This document shows, piece after piece, positions 34,098 through 42,368 of a stretch of 64,000 nt of DNA (its first letter is position 1; every line of letters starts with the position of its first letter). This DNA is from Nonomuraea thailandensis. Its GTDB lineage: Bacteria; Actinomycetota; Actinomycetes; Streptosporangiales; Streptosporangiaceae. The notes below the pieces were generated by a model. That model was not told the DNA's origin, ran no database searches, and saw nothing but the letters and a program-made list of their open reading frames with translations. The stretch lies in NCBI RefSeq assembly GCF_024172165.1, contig NZ_JAMZEB010000002.1, positions 9,646,501 to 9,710,500 on the forward strand, given 5' to 3'. Position numbers and translations under genes: made by a program.

Positions 34098-34967
34098 ATG
34101 TGGCGGCTTATGCGACGACGACAGCAACCGCAGCCCGAGGTCGCCGGCGAGGTCGCGGCACAGGCGGCGGTCACCGTCGCGCCCGTCGAGCCGGACCTGC
34201 GGGCCGCGGCCTTCTTCGACGTGGACAACACGATGATGCGCGGCGCGTCGATCTACCACTTCGCCAGGGGGCTGGCCACGCGCGGGCTGTTCACCACGTC
34301 TGATTTGGTTAAGTTCGCGGTGGGGCAGGCGGTGTTCCGGCTGCGCGGCAACGAGAACCCCGAGCACATCGCGGTCGCCAGGGAGACGGCGCTGGCGTTC
34401 GTGGCGGGGGCCAAGGTCGACGACGTCGTCCGCCTCGGCGAGGAGATCTACGACGAGGTCATGGCCGACCGCATCTGGGGCGGCACCCGCGCGCTGGCCC
34501 AGCGCCACCTCGACGCCGGGCAGCGGGTCTGGCTGGTCACCGCGACGCCGATCGAGCTCGCCAGGGTGATCGCGCAGCGGCTCGGCCTGACCGGCGCGCT
34601 CGGCACGGTCGCCGAGACCAGCAACGGCGTCTACACCGGGCGGCTGGTCGGCGACCTGCTCCACGGGCCCGCCAAGGCCGAGGCGGTGCGCGCGCTGGCC
34701 CGCAGGGAGGGCCTCGACCTGACCTGCTGCACCGCCTACAGCGACTCGGCCAACGACCTGCCGCTGTTGTCGCTGGTCGGCACCGCCGTGGCGATCAACC
34801 CCGACAGCGAGCTGCGCGAGCACGCCAGGAAGCACGACTGGCAGATCAAGGACTTCCGCACCGGGCGCAAGGCCACGATGACGGCCCTGCCGATCGCGGC
34901 CGGCGTGGGCGCCGTGGCGGGCGGCGTGGCGGCGGGCATCGCCCTGCGCCGCCACTACCGCCGCTGA
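34098..34967 (+). CDS. HAD-IB family hydrolase (SerB-like phosphatase)
   Basis: 289 residues. Haloacid-dehalogenase motif I is AFFDVDNTMM, motif II TATP, and the acidic motif YSDSANDLPLL, all in family order. A C-terminal hydrophobic segment (LPIAAGVGAVAGGVAAGIAL) followed by a basic end could anchor it in the membrane. The HAD-IB subfamily includes phosphoserine phosphatases, but substrate specificity cannot be assigned. It follows rsbN by 18 bp and may share its transcript. It is convergent with the LCP gene (7-bp gap). Confidence 0.85.
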   Translation: MWRLMRRRQQPQPEVAGEVAAQAAVTVAPVEPDLRAAAFFDVDNTMMRGASIYHFARGLATRGLFTTSDLVKFAVGQAVFRLRGNENPEHIAVARETALAFVAGAKVDDVVRLGEEIYDEVMADRIWGGTRALAQRHLDAGQRVWLVTATPIELARVIAQRLGLTGALGTVAETSNGVYTGRLVGDLLHGPAKAEAVRALARREGLDLTCCTAYSDSANDLPLLSLVGTAVAINPDSELREHARKHDWQIKDFRTGRKATMTALPIAAGVGAVAGGVAAGIALRRHYRR

Positions 34968-34974
34968 CCGCCGC

Positions 34975-35985
34975 CTACTTGAGCGAGCCGAAGAGCTCGC
35001 CGGCCTCCGGCTGCTTCCACCGGACGCGGTTGGGATCACCCGGGTAGGGCTCCCAGGGCACCGACACGACCGTCATCCTGACCTCCTGGAGCTGCCTGCC
35101 CAGCTCGTACATCGCCTCCAGGCTCAGGTCCGTCCGCACGCCTTCGCGTACCTCGCCGAGGAATGCCTTGAGCCTGCCCGGGTCGGCGACCACCTGCCGC
35201 TGCGCCTTCTTCAGCATCGCCAGCACCAGTGCCTGCTGCCGCTTGATCCGCGCGACGTCGGAGCCGTCGCCGTAGTGGCGCAGCCGCGCGTAGCCCAGGG
35301 CCTGCTCGCCGTCGAGCAGGTTCTCGCCCGCCGGCAGCTTCAGCTTCGCGGCCCGGTCGTCCACAGGCTGTGGAAGCTTGACCGTCACGCCGCCGATGGC
35401 GTCCACCATGTTCTTGAACCCGCTGAAATCCACGTCGACCGTGTGGTGCAGCCGCAGCCCGGTCAGGCTCTCCAGCGTCGTCCTGAGGCAGGCCGCGCCG
35501 CCCACGGCGTAGGCCGAGTTGATCAGGTCGAGCCGGGCGGGCTGCGTCCCGCAGCGCGGGATCCGCACCATCGAGTCGCGCGAGATGCTGATCGCGGTGG
35601 CCCTGCCGCGGTCGGCGGGGACGTGCACGATCATGATGGTGTCGGACCGCTGGCCCACGTCCCGCCTGGCCGACTCGGGGCCGTACTTCTCGTTGCCCTC
35701 GCCCTCGCGCGTGTCCGAGCCGATCACCAGCACGTTCCTCGTGCCGCTCATGTCCACCGTGTCCGTCCCGGCGGGCGGCGCGGCCGTGTGCCGGACGGCG
35801 ACGAACGCCACGGGCACCGCGACGGCGGCGGCCGTGGCCACGGCCACGAGACCGGCCGTCCACCATCCCGACCACCTGCGCCGGGGCCGCGCGCGCAGGA
35901 AGCTCTCGCGCCGGCGCACGAGCGTGGGAGGTGGCTGGTGCTCCAGCTCCGCCCCGAGGTCCCGGAGCAGCTTCAGGTCGTCCAT
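34975..35985 (-). CDS. LytR-CpsA-Psr family protein with an anti-sigma-like N-terminus
   Basis: 336 residues from ATG 35985, preceded by GGAGGAG. Residues 1-40 (MDDLKLLRDLGAELEHQPPP...) resemble the cytoplasmic leader of actinobacterial proteins paired with ECF sigma factors. One transmembrane helix follows (TAGLVAVATAAAVAVPVAFV), then an extracytoplasmic LCP domain (NVLVIGSDTREGE, SDTIMIVHV, ISISRDSMVRIP, LINSAYAVGG). LCP enzymes attach glycopolymers to peptidoglycan. The gene begins two bases after the ECF sigma stop, so it may double as that sigma factor's membrane regulator. Confidence 0.85.
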   Translation of the reverse strand: MDDLKLLRDLGAELEHQPPPTLVRRRESFLRARPRRRWSGWWTAGLVAVATAAAVAVPVAFVAVRHTAAPPAGTDTVDMSGTRNVLVIGSDTREGEGNEKYGPESARRDVGQRSDTIMIVHVPADRGRATAISISRDSMVRIPRCGTQPARLDLINSAYAVGGAACLRTTLESLTGLRLHHTVDVDFSGFKNMVDAIGGVTVKLPQPVDDRAAKLKLPAGENLLDGEQALGYARLRHYGDGSDVARIKRQQALVLAMLKKAQRQVVADPGRLKAFLGEVREGVRTDLSLEAMYELGRQLQEVRMTVVSVPWEPYPGDPNRVRWKQPEAGELFGSLK

Positions 35986-35987
35986 CG

Positions 35988-36566
35988 TCACTCCTCCTCC
36001 ATCGGGTTGGCGTCGCCGAGCGCGGCACGTACCTTCCGCCTGCCCCTGTTGAGGCGGGAGCGCACAGTTCCCACGGGGATGCCGAGCGCCCGCGCGGCCT
36101 CCTCGTACGTCAGATCGCCCCAGGCGATCAGCAGCAGCACGTCGCGGTCCTTGGCGGGCAGCGCGGCCAGCGCGCCCGCCAGCTCGGCCCGCACGGCCTG
36201 CGCGGTCACGCCGGCCGCCACCCGGTCGGCGGGCGACTCCACCTCGGAGTCCACAGGGGCACGCAGGAGGGCCCGGTAGCGGGCCGCCTCGGTGCGGTGG
36301 TGGCGGGAGATCAGCTTGGTGAGGATGCCGAAGAGCCACGGCCTGGCGTCCGCGTACGCCAGGTCGTAGCTCTTCCTGCGGGAGAACGCGACCAGGAACG
36401 TCTCACCGACCAGGTCCTCGGCGGGCTCGGGGCCGAGGCGTTTGGAGACGTACCGGTAGAGCATGGCGGAGTAGCGGTCGAAGAGCTCGGCGAAGGCCTC
36501 GGGTTCCGTCCACGAGGCTCGTACGAGGTCGGCGTCCGCACCCCTGACGGCGGGTTGCGTGATCAT
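35988..36566 (-). CDS. ECF-subfamily RNA polymerase sigma factor
   Basis: 192 residues. Region 2 reads AFAELFDRYSAMLYRYVSKRL then AEDLVGETFLVAFSRR. Region 4 reads LPAKDRDVLLLIAWGDLTYEEAARALGIPVGTVRSRLNRGR. No N-terminal extension. It is immediately followed by the LCP-domain gene with an anti-sigma-like N-terminus, so the pair probably forms a sensor/effector unit for the cell envelope. Its target genes are not evident from the window. Confidence 0.9.
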   Translation of the reverse strand: MITQPAVRGADADLVRASWTEPEAFAELFDRYSAMLYRYVSKRLGPEPAEDLVGETFLVAFSRRKSYDLAYADARPWLFGILTKLISRHHRTEAARYRALLRAPVDSEVESPADRVAAGVTAQAVRAELAGALAALPAKDRDVLLLIAWGDLTYEEAARALGIPVGTVRSRLNRGRRKVRAALGDANPMEEE

Positions 36567-36624
36567 CTCCGCCCTTCTGTGGGGGATCGGTCACGGATGT
36601 CTTGCCACAACCCGCCGATCGGGT

Positions 36625-37422
36625 TCAGATCTCCTTGAGCTGGCCTCCGTCGATCACGAACTCCGCGCCCGTGGTGCTGCCCGAGCGGGGCGAGACGAGG
36701 AGCGCGACGGCGTCGGCGATCTCCTGCGGGTGGACGAGCCTGCCGGTGGCCAGCCCCATCATCGTAGGAGCCACCTCGCTGATCACGCTGTCCCTGTCGG
36801 CGCCGACCATGCCCGCGAAGACCTCGGCCGCGCCGCCCTCCTTCGTCCACCAGTCCGTCAGCACCGCCCCGGGCGTGACCGTGTTGACCCGCACGCCCTG
36901 CGGCGCGTACTCGGCGGACAGGGACTTGCTCAGCGCCAGGACGGCCGCCTTGGCCGCGCCGTAGTCGACGTTCACGACTCCGGCCTGCCTGCCCATGGTC
37001 GAGGAGACGTTGACGATCGCGCCGCCGCCCCGCTCCAGCATGGACGGCACCGCGGCCCGGATCATGCGCACGGCCGCGAACAGGTTGAACTCGAACATCG
37101 CCGCCCAGTCCGCGTCGTCCGGCGCCATGAACCCGGCCCGCGGCAGCGTCGCCCCGGGCGGCGGCCCACCGGCGTTGTTGACCAGGATGTCCACCCCGCC
37201 GAACTCCCCCACGGCCCGCGCGACGACCCGTGCGGGGGCGGCCGGGTCCATGAGGTCCACCGCGACGTGCCGCACCTTGGCCTCGGCCAGGGCGTCGGAC
37301 GGCGTGCGGGAGGCGGCGACCACGTGGGCGCCCTCCTCGGCCAGGGTGCGGGCGACGGCCAGGCCGATGCCCTTGGACGCGCCCGTGACGACGGCGACGC
37401 GGCCGGAAAGCTGCAGATCCAT
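36625..37422 (-). CDS. Short-chain dehydrogenase/reductase
   Basis: 265 residues from ATG 37422 (MDLQLSGRVAVVTGASKGIG). Classical SDR features are present: TGASKGIG cofactor loop, NNAGG, a catalytic Ser in IVNVSSTMG, and YGAAKAAV with catalytic Tyr/Lys. The end FVIDGGQLKEI is typical of FabG-like members. Substrate unknown; no pathway neighbours point to one. Confidence 0.88.
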   Translation of the reverse strand: MDLQLSGRVAVVTGASKGIGLAVARTLAEEGAHVVAASRTPSDALAEAKVRHVAVDLMDPAAPARVVARAVGEFGGVDILVNNAGGPPPGATLPRAGFMAPDDADWAAMFEFNLFAAVRMIRAAVPSMLERGGGAIVNVSSTMGRQAGVVNVDYGAAKAAVLALSKSLSAEYAPQGVRVNTVTPGAVLTDWWTKEGGAAEVFAGMVGADRDSVISEVAPTMMGLATGRLVHPQEIADAVALLVSPRSGSTTGAEFVIDGGQLKEI

Positions 37423-37496
37423 GGGGTTCCCTTCGGTGTTCCGTGAAAATCCGTGCGAAGAACACCGGCGGGATCGGGGCGGTTGCACCCCGGCGG

Positions 37497-38420
37497 TCAG
37501 AGGAACGGCGGGAAGGCGTGGCCCCTGCGCAGCCGCAGCTCGTTGAGGAGCTGCTGGATGACCTCGCGCACGTGGTCGGTGAGGTTGAAGACGAGCATGG
37601 GGTCGTCGGCGGCGGACGGCTCGTACTCGTCGGTGCGGATCGGCTCGCCGAACTCGATCATCCACTTGGACGGCAGCGGCACCAGGCCGAGCGGCCCCAG
37701 CAGCGGGAAGAACGGGGTGATCGGCAGGTAGGGCAGCCCCAGCATCCTGGCCAGGGTCTTCAGATCGCCGATCTTGGGATAGATCTCCTCGGCCCCCACG
37801 ATCGCGGTGGGCACGATGGGCACCCCGGCGCGGATGGCCGAGGCCACGAAGCCGCCGCGGCCGAAGCGCTGCAGCTTGTAGCGCTCGGAGAACGGCTTGC
37901 CGACGCCCTTGAAGCCCTCGGGGAAGACCCCGACCAGCTCGCCCTTGCGCAGGAGCCGGTCGGCGTCCTCGCGGCAGGCCAGCGTGTGGCCGGTCTTGCG
38001 GGCCAGGTGGCTGAGCAGCGGAAGCTGGTAGACCAGGTCGGCGCCGAGCAGCCGCAGCGGCCTGTCGGCCTCGTCGTGCAGCGCCACCTGCAACATGAGC
38101 GCGTCCAGCGGCAGCGTGCCGGAGTGGTTGGCCACGACCAGCGCGCCGCTGTCGTCGGGGATGTTCTTCAGCTCCAGCGTCTCCACCCTGAACCAGTGGG
38201 TGTAGAGCGGCCTGATGAGCTCGAGCACCACCTTGTCGGTCAGCTCGGCGTCGTAGCCGAACTCGTCGACCTCGTAGTCGCCCGTGATCCGCCTGCGCAG
38301 GAAGGCCAGCAGCGCGGCGAGCCGTTCGGCGAGCTCGTCGGCGGAGGGCTGCTGCTGCTCGAAGGACGGGGCCGCGCTGATGGGGATCACGCGGGCCTCC
38401 TCCCCGTGGGGGACGCTCAC
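37497..38420 (-). CDS. Lysophospholipid acyltransferase family protein
   Basis: 307 residues from GTG 38420, chosen because GGAGGTG is six bases upstream. The PlsC-type motifs are visible: NHSGTLPLDALML (NHx4D) and VFPEGFKGVGKPF. A later PIVPTAIVGAEEIYP completes the family signature. It likely acylates a lysophospholipid or related acceptor at the membrane. Upstream, by 31 bp, is an epimerase gene, a pairing also known in mycobacteria (Rv0501-Rv0502, from memory). Confidence 0.87.
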   Translation of the reverse strand: MSVPHGEEARVIPISAAPSFEQQQPSADELAERLAALLAFLRRRITGDYEVDEFGYDAELTDKVVLELIRPLYTHWFRVETLELKNIPDDSGALVVANHSGTLPLDALMLQVALHDEADRPLRLLGADLVYQLPLLSHLARKTGHTLACREDADRLLRKGELVGVFPEGFKGVGKPFSERYKLQRFGRGGFVASAIRAGVPIVPTAIVGAEEIYPKIGDLKTLARMLGLPYLPITPFFPLLGPLGLVPLPSKWMIEFGEPIRTDEYEPSAADDPMLVFNLTDHVREVIQQLLNELRLRRGHAFPPFL

Positions 38421-38451
38421 GCGTGCACCTCCGGGTCGTTCGCGGGGACGC

Positions 38452-39447
38452 TCACGCGCGCACACCTCCGAGCGGCCGCAGGCCGCGCGAGCGCAGGAAG
38501 TCGTCGAAGGCCGCGCCGGTGGTGAACTTGGGCTTCCAGCCCAGCTCGGCCTCCAGCCGGGCGATGTCGACCGCGCGGCCGTGGCACATCAGGCGGACCT
38601 GCTCGGGTGAGTACTCGACCAGCCCGACCCGGCGCACGGCGCCGCCCAGCACCTTGAACGCGGGCGAGGGCAGCGGCAGTTTCGCCCGCCCCGCCCTCCT
38701 TGCGCACTGGGACAGGAGCAGCACGCCGGCCCCGGCCACGTTGAACGTGCCGGGGTGATCCTCGGTCGCCATCCGGCGCAGCACCTCGACCGCGTCGTCC
38801 TCGTGGACGAACTGCAGCCGCGGGTCGAAGCCGAACACGGTCGGCAGCACCGGCTGGGTGAAGTAACGGGTCAGCGGCGAGTCGACGCCAGGACCCATGA
38901 AGTTGGCGAAGCGCAGCAGCGAGACGACCACGTCGGGGCGGCGCCGGGCGAAGCCCCGCACGTAACCCTCGACCTCGGCCGCGTCTTTGGCGTATCCGTG
39001 GACGGGGCCGACGTGCGGCTCCAGATCCTCGGTGAACACCGCCGGATCGCGGGGCGACGAGCCGTAGACGGCGGTGGTGGAGCGCACCACCACGCGCCGC
39101 ACGGTCGCCGACCGCTGGCAGGCACCGAGCAACTGCATGGTGCCGATGACGTTGTGCTCCTTCATGGCCGCCCTGCCGCCGTTTCGCGACGGAGCGCTGA
39201 CCAGGCTCATGTGCACAACGGTGTCGATGTCCGCGGCCGCGATCACCTGAGCGATGTCGGGGCTGCGCAGATCGACCCGGACGAACTCCGTCCGGCCGAG
39301 AGAGATGCCGCCGTCTCGCGTCAGCGAGGGGGGCGGCACGGTGTCCACTCCTATGACGCGGCTGATGTCCGGGTCCGCCGCCAGAGCACTCGCCACCCGG
39401 GCGCCGATGTGGCGCGAGACCCCGGTGACAAGCACGGTGTGGGTCAT
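38452..39447 (-). CDS. NAD-dependent epimerase/dehydratase (GalE-like extended SDR)
   Basis: 331 residues from ATG 39447 (MTHTVLVTGVSRHIGARVA). The glycine motif is VTGVSRHIG, slightly unusual. The active-site Tyr/Lys is in HGYAKDAAEVEGY, and RSTTAVYGSSP matches the catalytic Thr/Ser segment. The C-terminal region includes WKPKFTT, common to extended SDRs. The sugar or other substrate is unknown. It is followed by the acyltransferase gene and preceded by bS22, with only 22 bp between. Confidence 0.85.
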   Translation of the reverse strand: MTHTVLVTGVSRHIGARVASALAADPDISRVIGVDTVPPPSLTRDGGISLGRTEFVRVDLRSPDIAQVIAAADIDTVVHMSLVSAPSRNGGRAAMKEHNVIGTMQLLGACQRSATVRRVVVRSTTAVYGSSPRDPAVFTEDLEPHVGPVHGYAKDAAEVEGYVRGFARRRPDVVVSLLRFANFMGPGVDSPLTRYFTQPVLPTVFGFDPRLQFVHEDDAVEVLRRMATEDHPGTFNVAGAGVLLLSQCARRAGRAKLPLPSPAFKVLGGAVRRVGLVEYSPEQVRLMCHGRAVDIARLEAELGWKPKFTTGAAFDDFLRSRGLRPLGGVRA

Positions 39448-39469
39448 CAGCGCCTCGCAGCTGCGTCGA

Positions 39470-39568
39470 TTACTTCTTGTTGCGCCGCTGGATGCGCGTC
39501 TTCTTGAGCAGCTTGCGGTGCTTCTTCTTAGCCATCCGCTTGCGGCGCTTCTTGATGACAGAGCCCAC
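39470..39568 (-). CDS. Small ribosomal protein bS22 (AURKAIP1/COX24 domain)
   Basis: A 32-residue, extremely basic protein starting at GTG 39568: MGSVIKKRRKRMAKKKHRK followed by LLKKTRIQRRNKK. It matches the tiny actinobacterial protein seen in mycobacterial 70S structures and named bS22, related to the COX24/mS38 domain. It has a GGGGGT ribosome-binding site. The neighbourhood (proC, small HTH, bS22, epimerase, acyltransferase) matches the mycobacterial Rv0500-Rv0502 region. Too short for routine gene calling, and easily missed. Confidence 0.9.
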   Translation of the reverse strand: MGSVIKKRRKRMAKKKHRKLLKKTRIQRRNKK

Positions 39569-39666
39569 GGGACCCCCAGGTACTGATAGCACGTCTGAAC
39601 CGGAGTGCGAGCGCACACCGGCTCACAGACTACCGGCGATCCACGGTAGATCGCCCCTCGGGGGGT

Positions 39667-39702
39667 GAGAGCCCGGCCGCACCAGCGGCGGCCGGGCCTC
39701 TC
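39667..39702 (-). terminator. Strong hairpin between the HTH gene and bS22
   Basis: GCCCGGCCGC pairs with GCGGCCGGGC, extended by GAGA/TCTC with a one-base bulge, around a 7-base loop. It lies about 40 bp after the stop of the small HTH gene and 100 bp before bS22. It is a likely intrinsic-type terminator or attenuator; no U-tract is present. Confidence 0.55.
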
Positions 39703-39742
39703 CCGCGAGAGCATTCACGACACGACTCGGCGTGTCGCTACG

Positions 39743-39946
39743 TCAACCTGCCTCGATGTAGGCCTCCCGCAGATAGTCGTGTACCGCCTGCTCAGGCACC
39801 CTGAACGATCGGCCGACTCTGATGGCCGGCAGCTCTCCCGAGTGGACGAGCCGGTACACCGTCATCTTGGACACCCTCATGACCGTCGCCACTTCTGCGA
39901 CGGTCAGGAACTTCACCTCGCTGAGAGGTCTTTCGCCTGCACCCAT
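39743..39946 (-). CDS. Helix-turn-helix (excisionase-fold) DNA-binding protein
   Basis: 67 residues from ATG 39946 (MGAGERPLSEVKFLTVAEVA). The whole protein is a MerR/excisionase-type HTH: FLTVAEVATVMRVSKMTVYRLVHSGELPAIRVGRSFRVPEQAVHDYL. It matches the small regulator encoded next to bS22 in mycobacteria (Rv0500A by memory). No phage genes are nearby, so a host regulatory role is more likely than excision. AGAGG precedes the start. Confidence 0.85.
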   Translation of the reverse strand: MGAGERPLSEVKFLTVAEVATVMRVSKMTVYRLVHSGELPAIRVGRSFRVPEQAVHDYLREAYIEAG

Positions 39947-40258
39947 CGGACGCCTCTTCCGCACGTGTTTCCGGGTTATCCCCACTGGTGCCATTGCTCA
40001 CGCACGTGTACTGCCGTCAGCGTAAGTCGGGACTCCGAGTGCGCAAACCCCCTAGTTTCTCAACTGCCGGAGCCACCTGTCAGCCGAACCAACGAAATCG
40101 CTGGCCAGCAGCCTGGCCTAGCACCGCACATGGACGTTGGAACTGTCCAAGTTGCCACACATAAGAGTCGCCGGAGCCCCGTCAAAAGTTGGCAAAGGGA
40201 CAGCGAGCCTCTTGGAATGCAGGCGCGAAAAGACGGTATGGGGATGACCGAATTAGAC
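39947..40258. other. 312-bp gene-free region upstream of the HTH gene
   Basis: Lower in GC than its surroundings and without a credible gene. Read on the minus strand it contains a possible promoter for the HTH gene: TTGACG, 16 bases, TATGTG near 40,160-40,190. A short inverted repeat, TTGGA-N4-TCCAA, lies at 40,138-40,151. Nothing stronger is seen. Confidence 0.4.
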
Positions 40259-41041
40259 TCAAAGGGCTTGTGAGACTCCTGTGACCAACCGCTCGGTCAA
40301 CGGAGCGTAGTAGCGCGGTAGCACGTTGTCGTCGAGTGGCACGACCACGTCAAGCTTGCCTTCCGCCTCACCGACGAAGAGCCCGGGGTCGTTGCAGTCG
40401 GCGAACGCCACTGTCGGCACACCCGCCTCTCCGGCCGCTCCCGCCCAGCCGTGGTCGGCGATCACGAGGTCCGGGAGGTCGCCGTTCAGCTTCTGCAGCA
40501 TGTGCCGCATCGGGGCCGCGTCGTGGGTGTGCACCAGCGCGCCGCGGTCGTCGAGCATGGCGATGTCCTGGAGATAACGGATCCTTCTGGGACGACCGAA
40601 ACCCGACCCCGCGTACGTCCACCCCTCGGCGGGGGACAGCAGCCGGGCTCCCCTGGCCGCGCAGAGGGCGGCCAGCGGCAGGTGGACGGCCAGCAGGCCG
40701 GTGGGGTGCCCGGTGGCGAACAGGATGCGCGGCTCCGGCCGCGCCAGCACCGCGGCGATGCGCTCGGCCATGGCGTCGATCGCGTCGATCGTCAGGTCGG
40801 GGTCGATGGTGTCCTGGCCCCAGCGGTGGCCGGGGTCGGAGACCACGCCGGCGGACTTGGCCATCAGGGCGAGGATGTCGCGGTACGACCACGGCTGGTC
40901 GAAGGTCAGGCCCAGCGCGTAGTACGGGTCGCCGTTGGCCAGCGAGCTGTAGTGGTCCAGGTTGTTCTCGCGGGGGGTCGCGACATCGCCGGCTATGCGG
41001 CTGTATACAAGATGATCTCGGAGTTCGTCGCGGCTCAGCAC
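40259..41041 (-). CDS. Putative phosphatase-like protein
   Basis: 260 residues from GTG 41041 (GAGGAAG upstream). It resembles actinobacterial proteins annotated only as phosphatase. Conserved-looking segments are PRENNLDHYSSLANGDPYYALG near the start, LFATGHPTGLLAVHL in the middle and LVIADHGWAGAAGEAGVPTVAFADCNDP. It is not a HAD or histidine phosphatase. It lies 45 bp after acuC on the same strand, so a shared role is possible. The assignment rests on resemblance and is weak in detail. Confidence 0.6.
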   Translation of the reverse strand: MLSRDELRDHLVYSRIAGDVATPRENNLDHYSSLANGDPYYALGLTFDQPWSYRDILALMAKSAGVVSDPGHRWGQDTIDPDLTIDAIDAMAERIAAVLARPEPRILFATGHPTGLLAVHLPLAALCAARGARLLSPAEGWTYAGSGFGRPRRIRYLQDIAMLDDRGALVHTHDAAPMRHMLQKLNGDLPDLVIADHGWAGAAGEAGVPTVAFADCNDPGLFVGEAEGKLDVVVPLDDNVLPRYYAPLTERLVTGVSQAL

Positions 41042-41086
41042 TGGTTCTTCCTCGTCAGGGCTACGGAGCGAGGCCGTGCGCCTCGG

Positions 41087-42250
41087 TCAGGGCATCGGAT
41101 CGAGGCCGTGCAGGGGGAACACCGCGTTTCGGGTCGCCATGACCGCACGGTCAATGGGGTCCGCTGGATCATAACCACCGGACAAGTCTCGAAATTCCGG
41201 GTTTCGGCCGTCCGTCATGGTCAGCGGCGGGGTCTCCCCCGTACGCTCCCGTACGAACTGCCGCCAGCCCTCACCCGTCGGCGTCGCCGGATCGACCGGA
41301 TGACCCGACAACTCGGCGATGAGGTGCGTCCACACCCGCGGCACCACCTGCACCAGCTCGTAACCGCCCCCGCCGGTGGCGATCCACCGGCCGCCCGCCG
41401 TCTCGTGGGCCAGGCGGTGCAGCGCGGCGTACGCGGCCCGCTGGCCGTCGACGCTGAGCATGAGGTTGGCCAGGGGGTCGAGCGCGTGGCTGTCGCAGCC
41501 GTGCTGCGTCACCAGGATCTCGGGCCGGAACTCGTGCAGCAGCAGCGGCACCACCGCGTGGAAGGCCCGCAACCACCCGGAGTCGCCCGTGCCGGCCGGG
41601 AGCGCGACGTTGACGGCCGTGCCCGCGGCCCCGGTCTCCTCGGGGAAGCCCGTGCCGGGGAACAGCGTGCGCGGGCTCTCGTGCAGGCTGATCGTCAGCA
41701 CCCTCGGGTCGTCGTAGAACACCGCCTGCACGCCGTCGCCGTGGTGCACGTCCACGTCCACGTACGCGACGCGGCCCACGCCCTGCCGCAGCAGCCACGC
41801 GATGGCCAGCGCCGGATCGTTGTAGACGCAGAACCCGCTGGCCGCGGCGGGCATGGCGTGGTGCAGCCCGCCCGCGACGTTGACCGCGTGCTCGGCCGCG
41901 CCCTCCCACACCGAGCGGGCGGCGGCCAGCGAGGCCCCGGCGATCAGCGCGGACGCCTCGTGCACGCCCGCGAACGCCGGATTGTCGGTCGTGCCGAGCC
42001 CCACGGCCAGGTCGGGCCTGCCGGAGACGGACACCCGCTTGACGGCCTCGATGTAGCCGCGGTCGTGCAACATGGCCAGCTCGTCGTCGCTCGCGGGGCC
42101 GCAGCCGCTCATCTCGACCTTGTCGAGCACACCGAGCTCGCGGGCGAGCGCCATGGTGAGCTCCACCCGCACGGGGGCGAGTGGATGGCTCGGGCCGAAG
42201 TTGTAGGAGGTGAGAGCGTCGTCCCAGATCACCCGTGCCGACCGGCTCAT
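41087..42250 (-). CDS. acuC: Acetoin utilization protein AcuC-like deacetylase
   Basis: Member of the class I histone-deacetylase-like family; in Bacillus AcuC deacetylates and activates acetyl-CoA synthetase. The 387-residue protein shows the zinc-site and charge-relay motifs AGGLHHAMPAAASGFCVYND and VDVDVHHGDGVQAVFY, then TQHGCDSHALDPLANL and GGGGYELVQV. All catalytic positions appear intact. GGAGGGG precedes ATG 42250. No acetoin genes are nearby, so a general acyl-lysine deacetylase role is more likely. Confidence 0.88.
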   Translation of the reverse strand: MSRSARVIWDDALTSYNFGPSHPLAPVRVELTMALARELGVLDKVEMSGCGPASDDELAMLHDRGYIEAVKRVSVSGRPDLAVGLGTTDNPAFAGVHEASALIAGASLAAARSVWEGAAEHAVNVAGGLHHAMPAAASGFCVYNDPALAIAWLLRQGVGRVAYVDVDVHHGDGVQAVFYDDPRVLTISLHESPRTLFPGTGFPEETGAAGTAVNVALPAGTGDSGWLRAFHAVVPLLLHEFRPEILVTQHGCDSHALDPLANLMLSVDGQRAAYAALHRLAHETAGGRWIATGGGGYELVQVVPRVWTHLIAELSGHPVDPATPTGEGWRQFVRERTGETPPLTMTDGRNPEFRDLSGGYDPADPIDRAVMATRNAVFPLHGLDPMP

Positions 42251-42368
42251 GCCAACCCCTCCGCGTGTCCCTCGCCTTGCGCCGACGTTACCGCAGGGCA
42301 GACGCCCGGTTGTAGCCCGGGTTGATCGTCCCCGACAAGGGTGACATTTCCTGAACTAGGGTTTGAGC

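Noticed and set aside
39743..39946. Small HTH protein as an excisionase of an integrated element
   Set aside because: Neighbours (bS22, epimerase, proC) are conserved chromosomal genes, so a host regulator is more likely.
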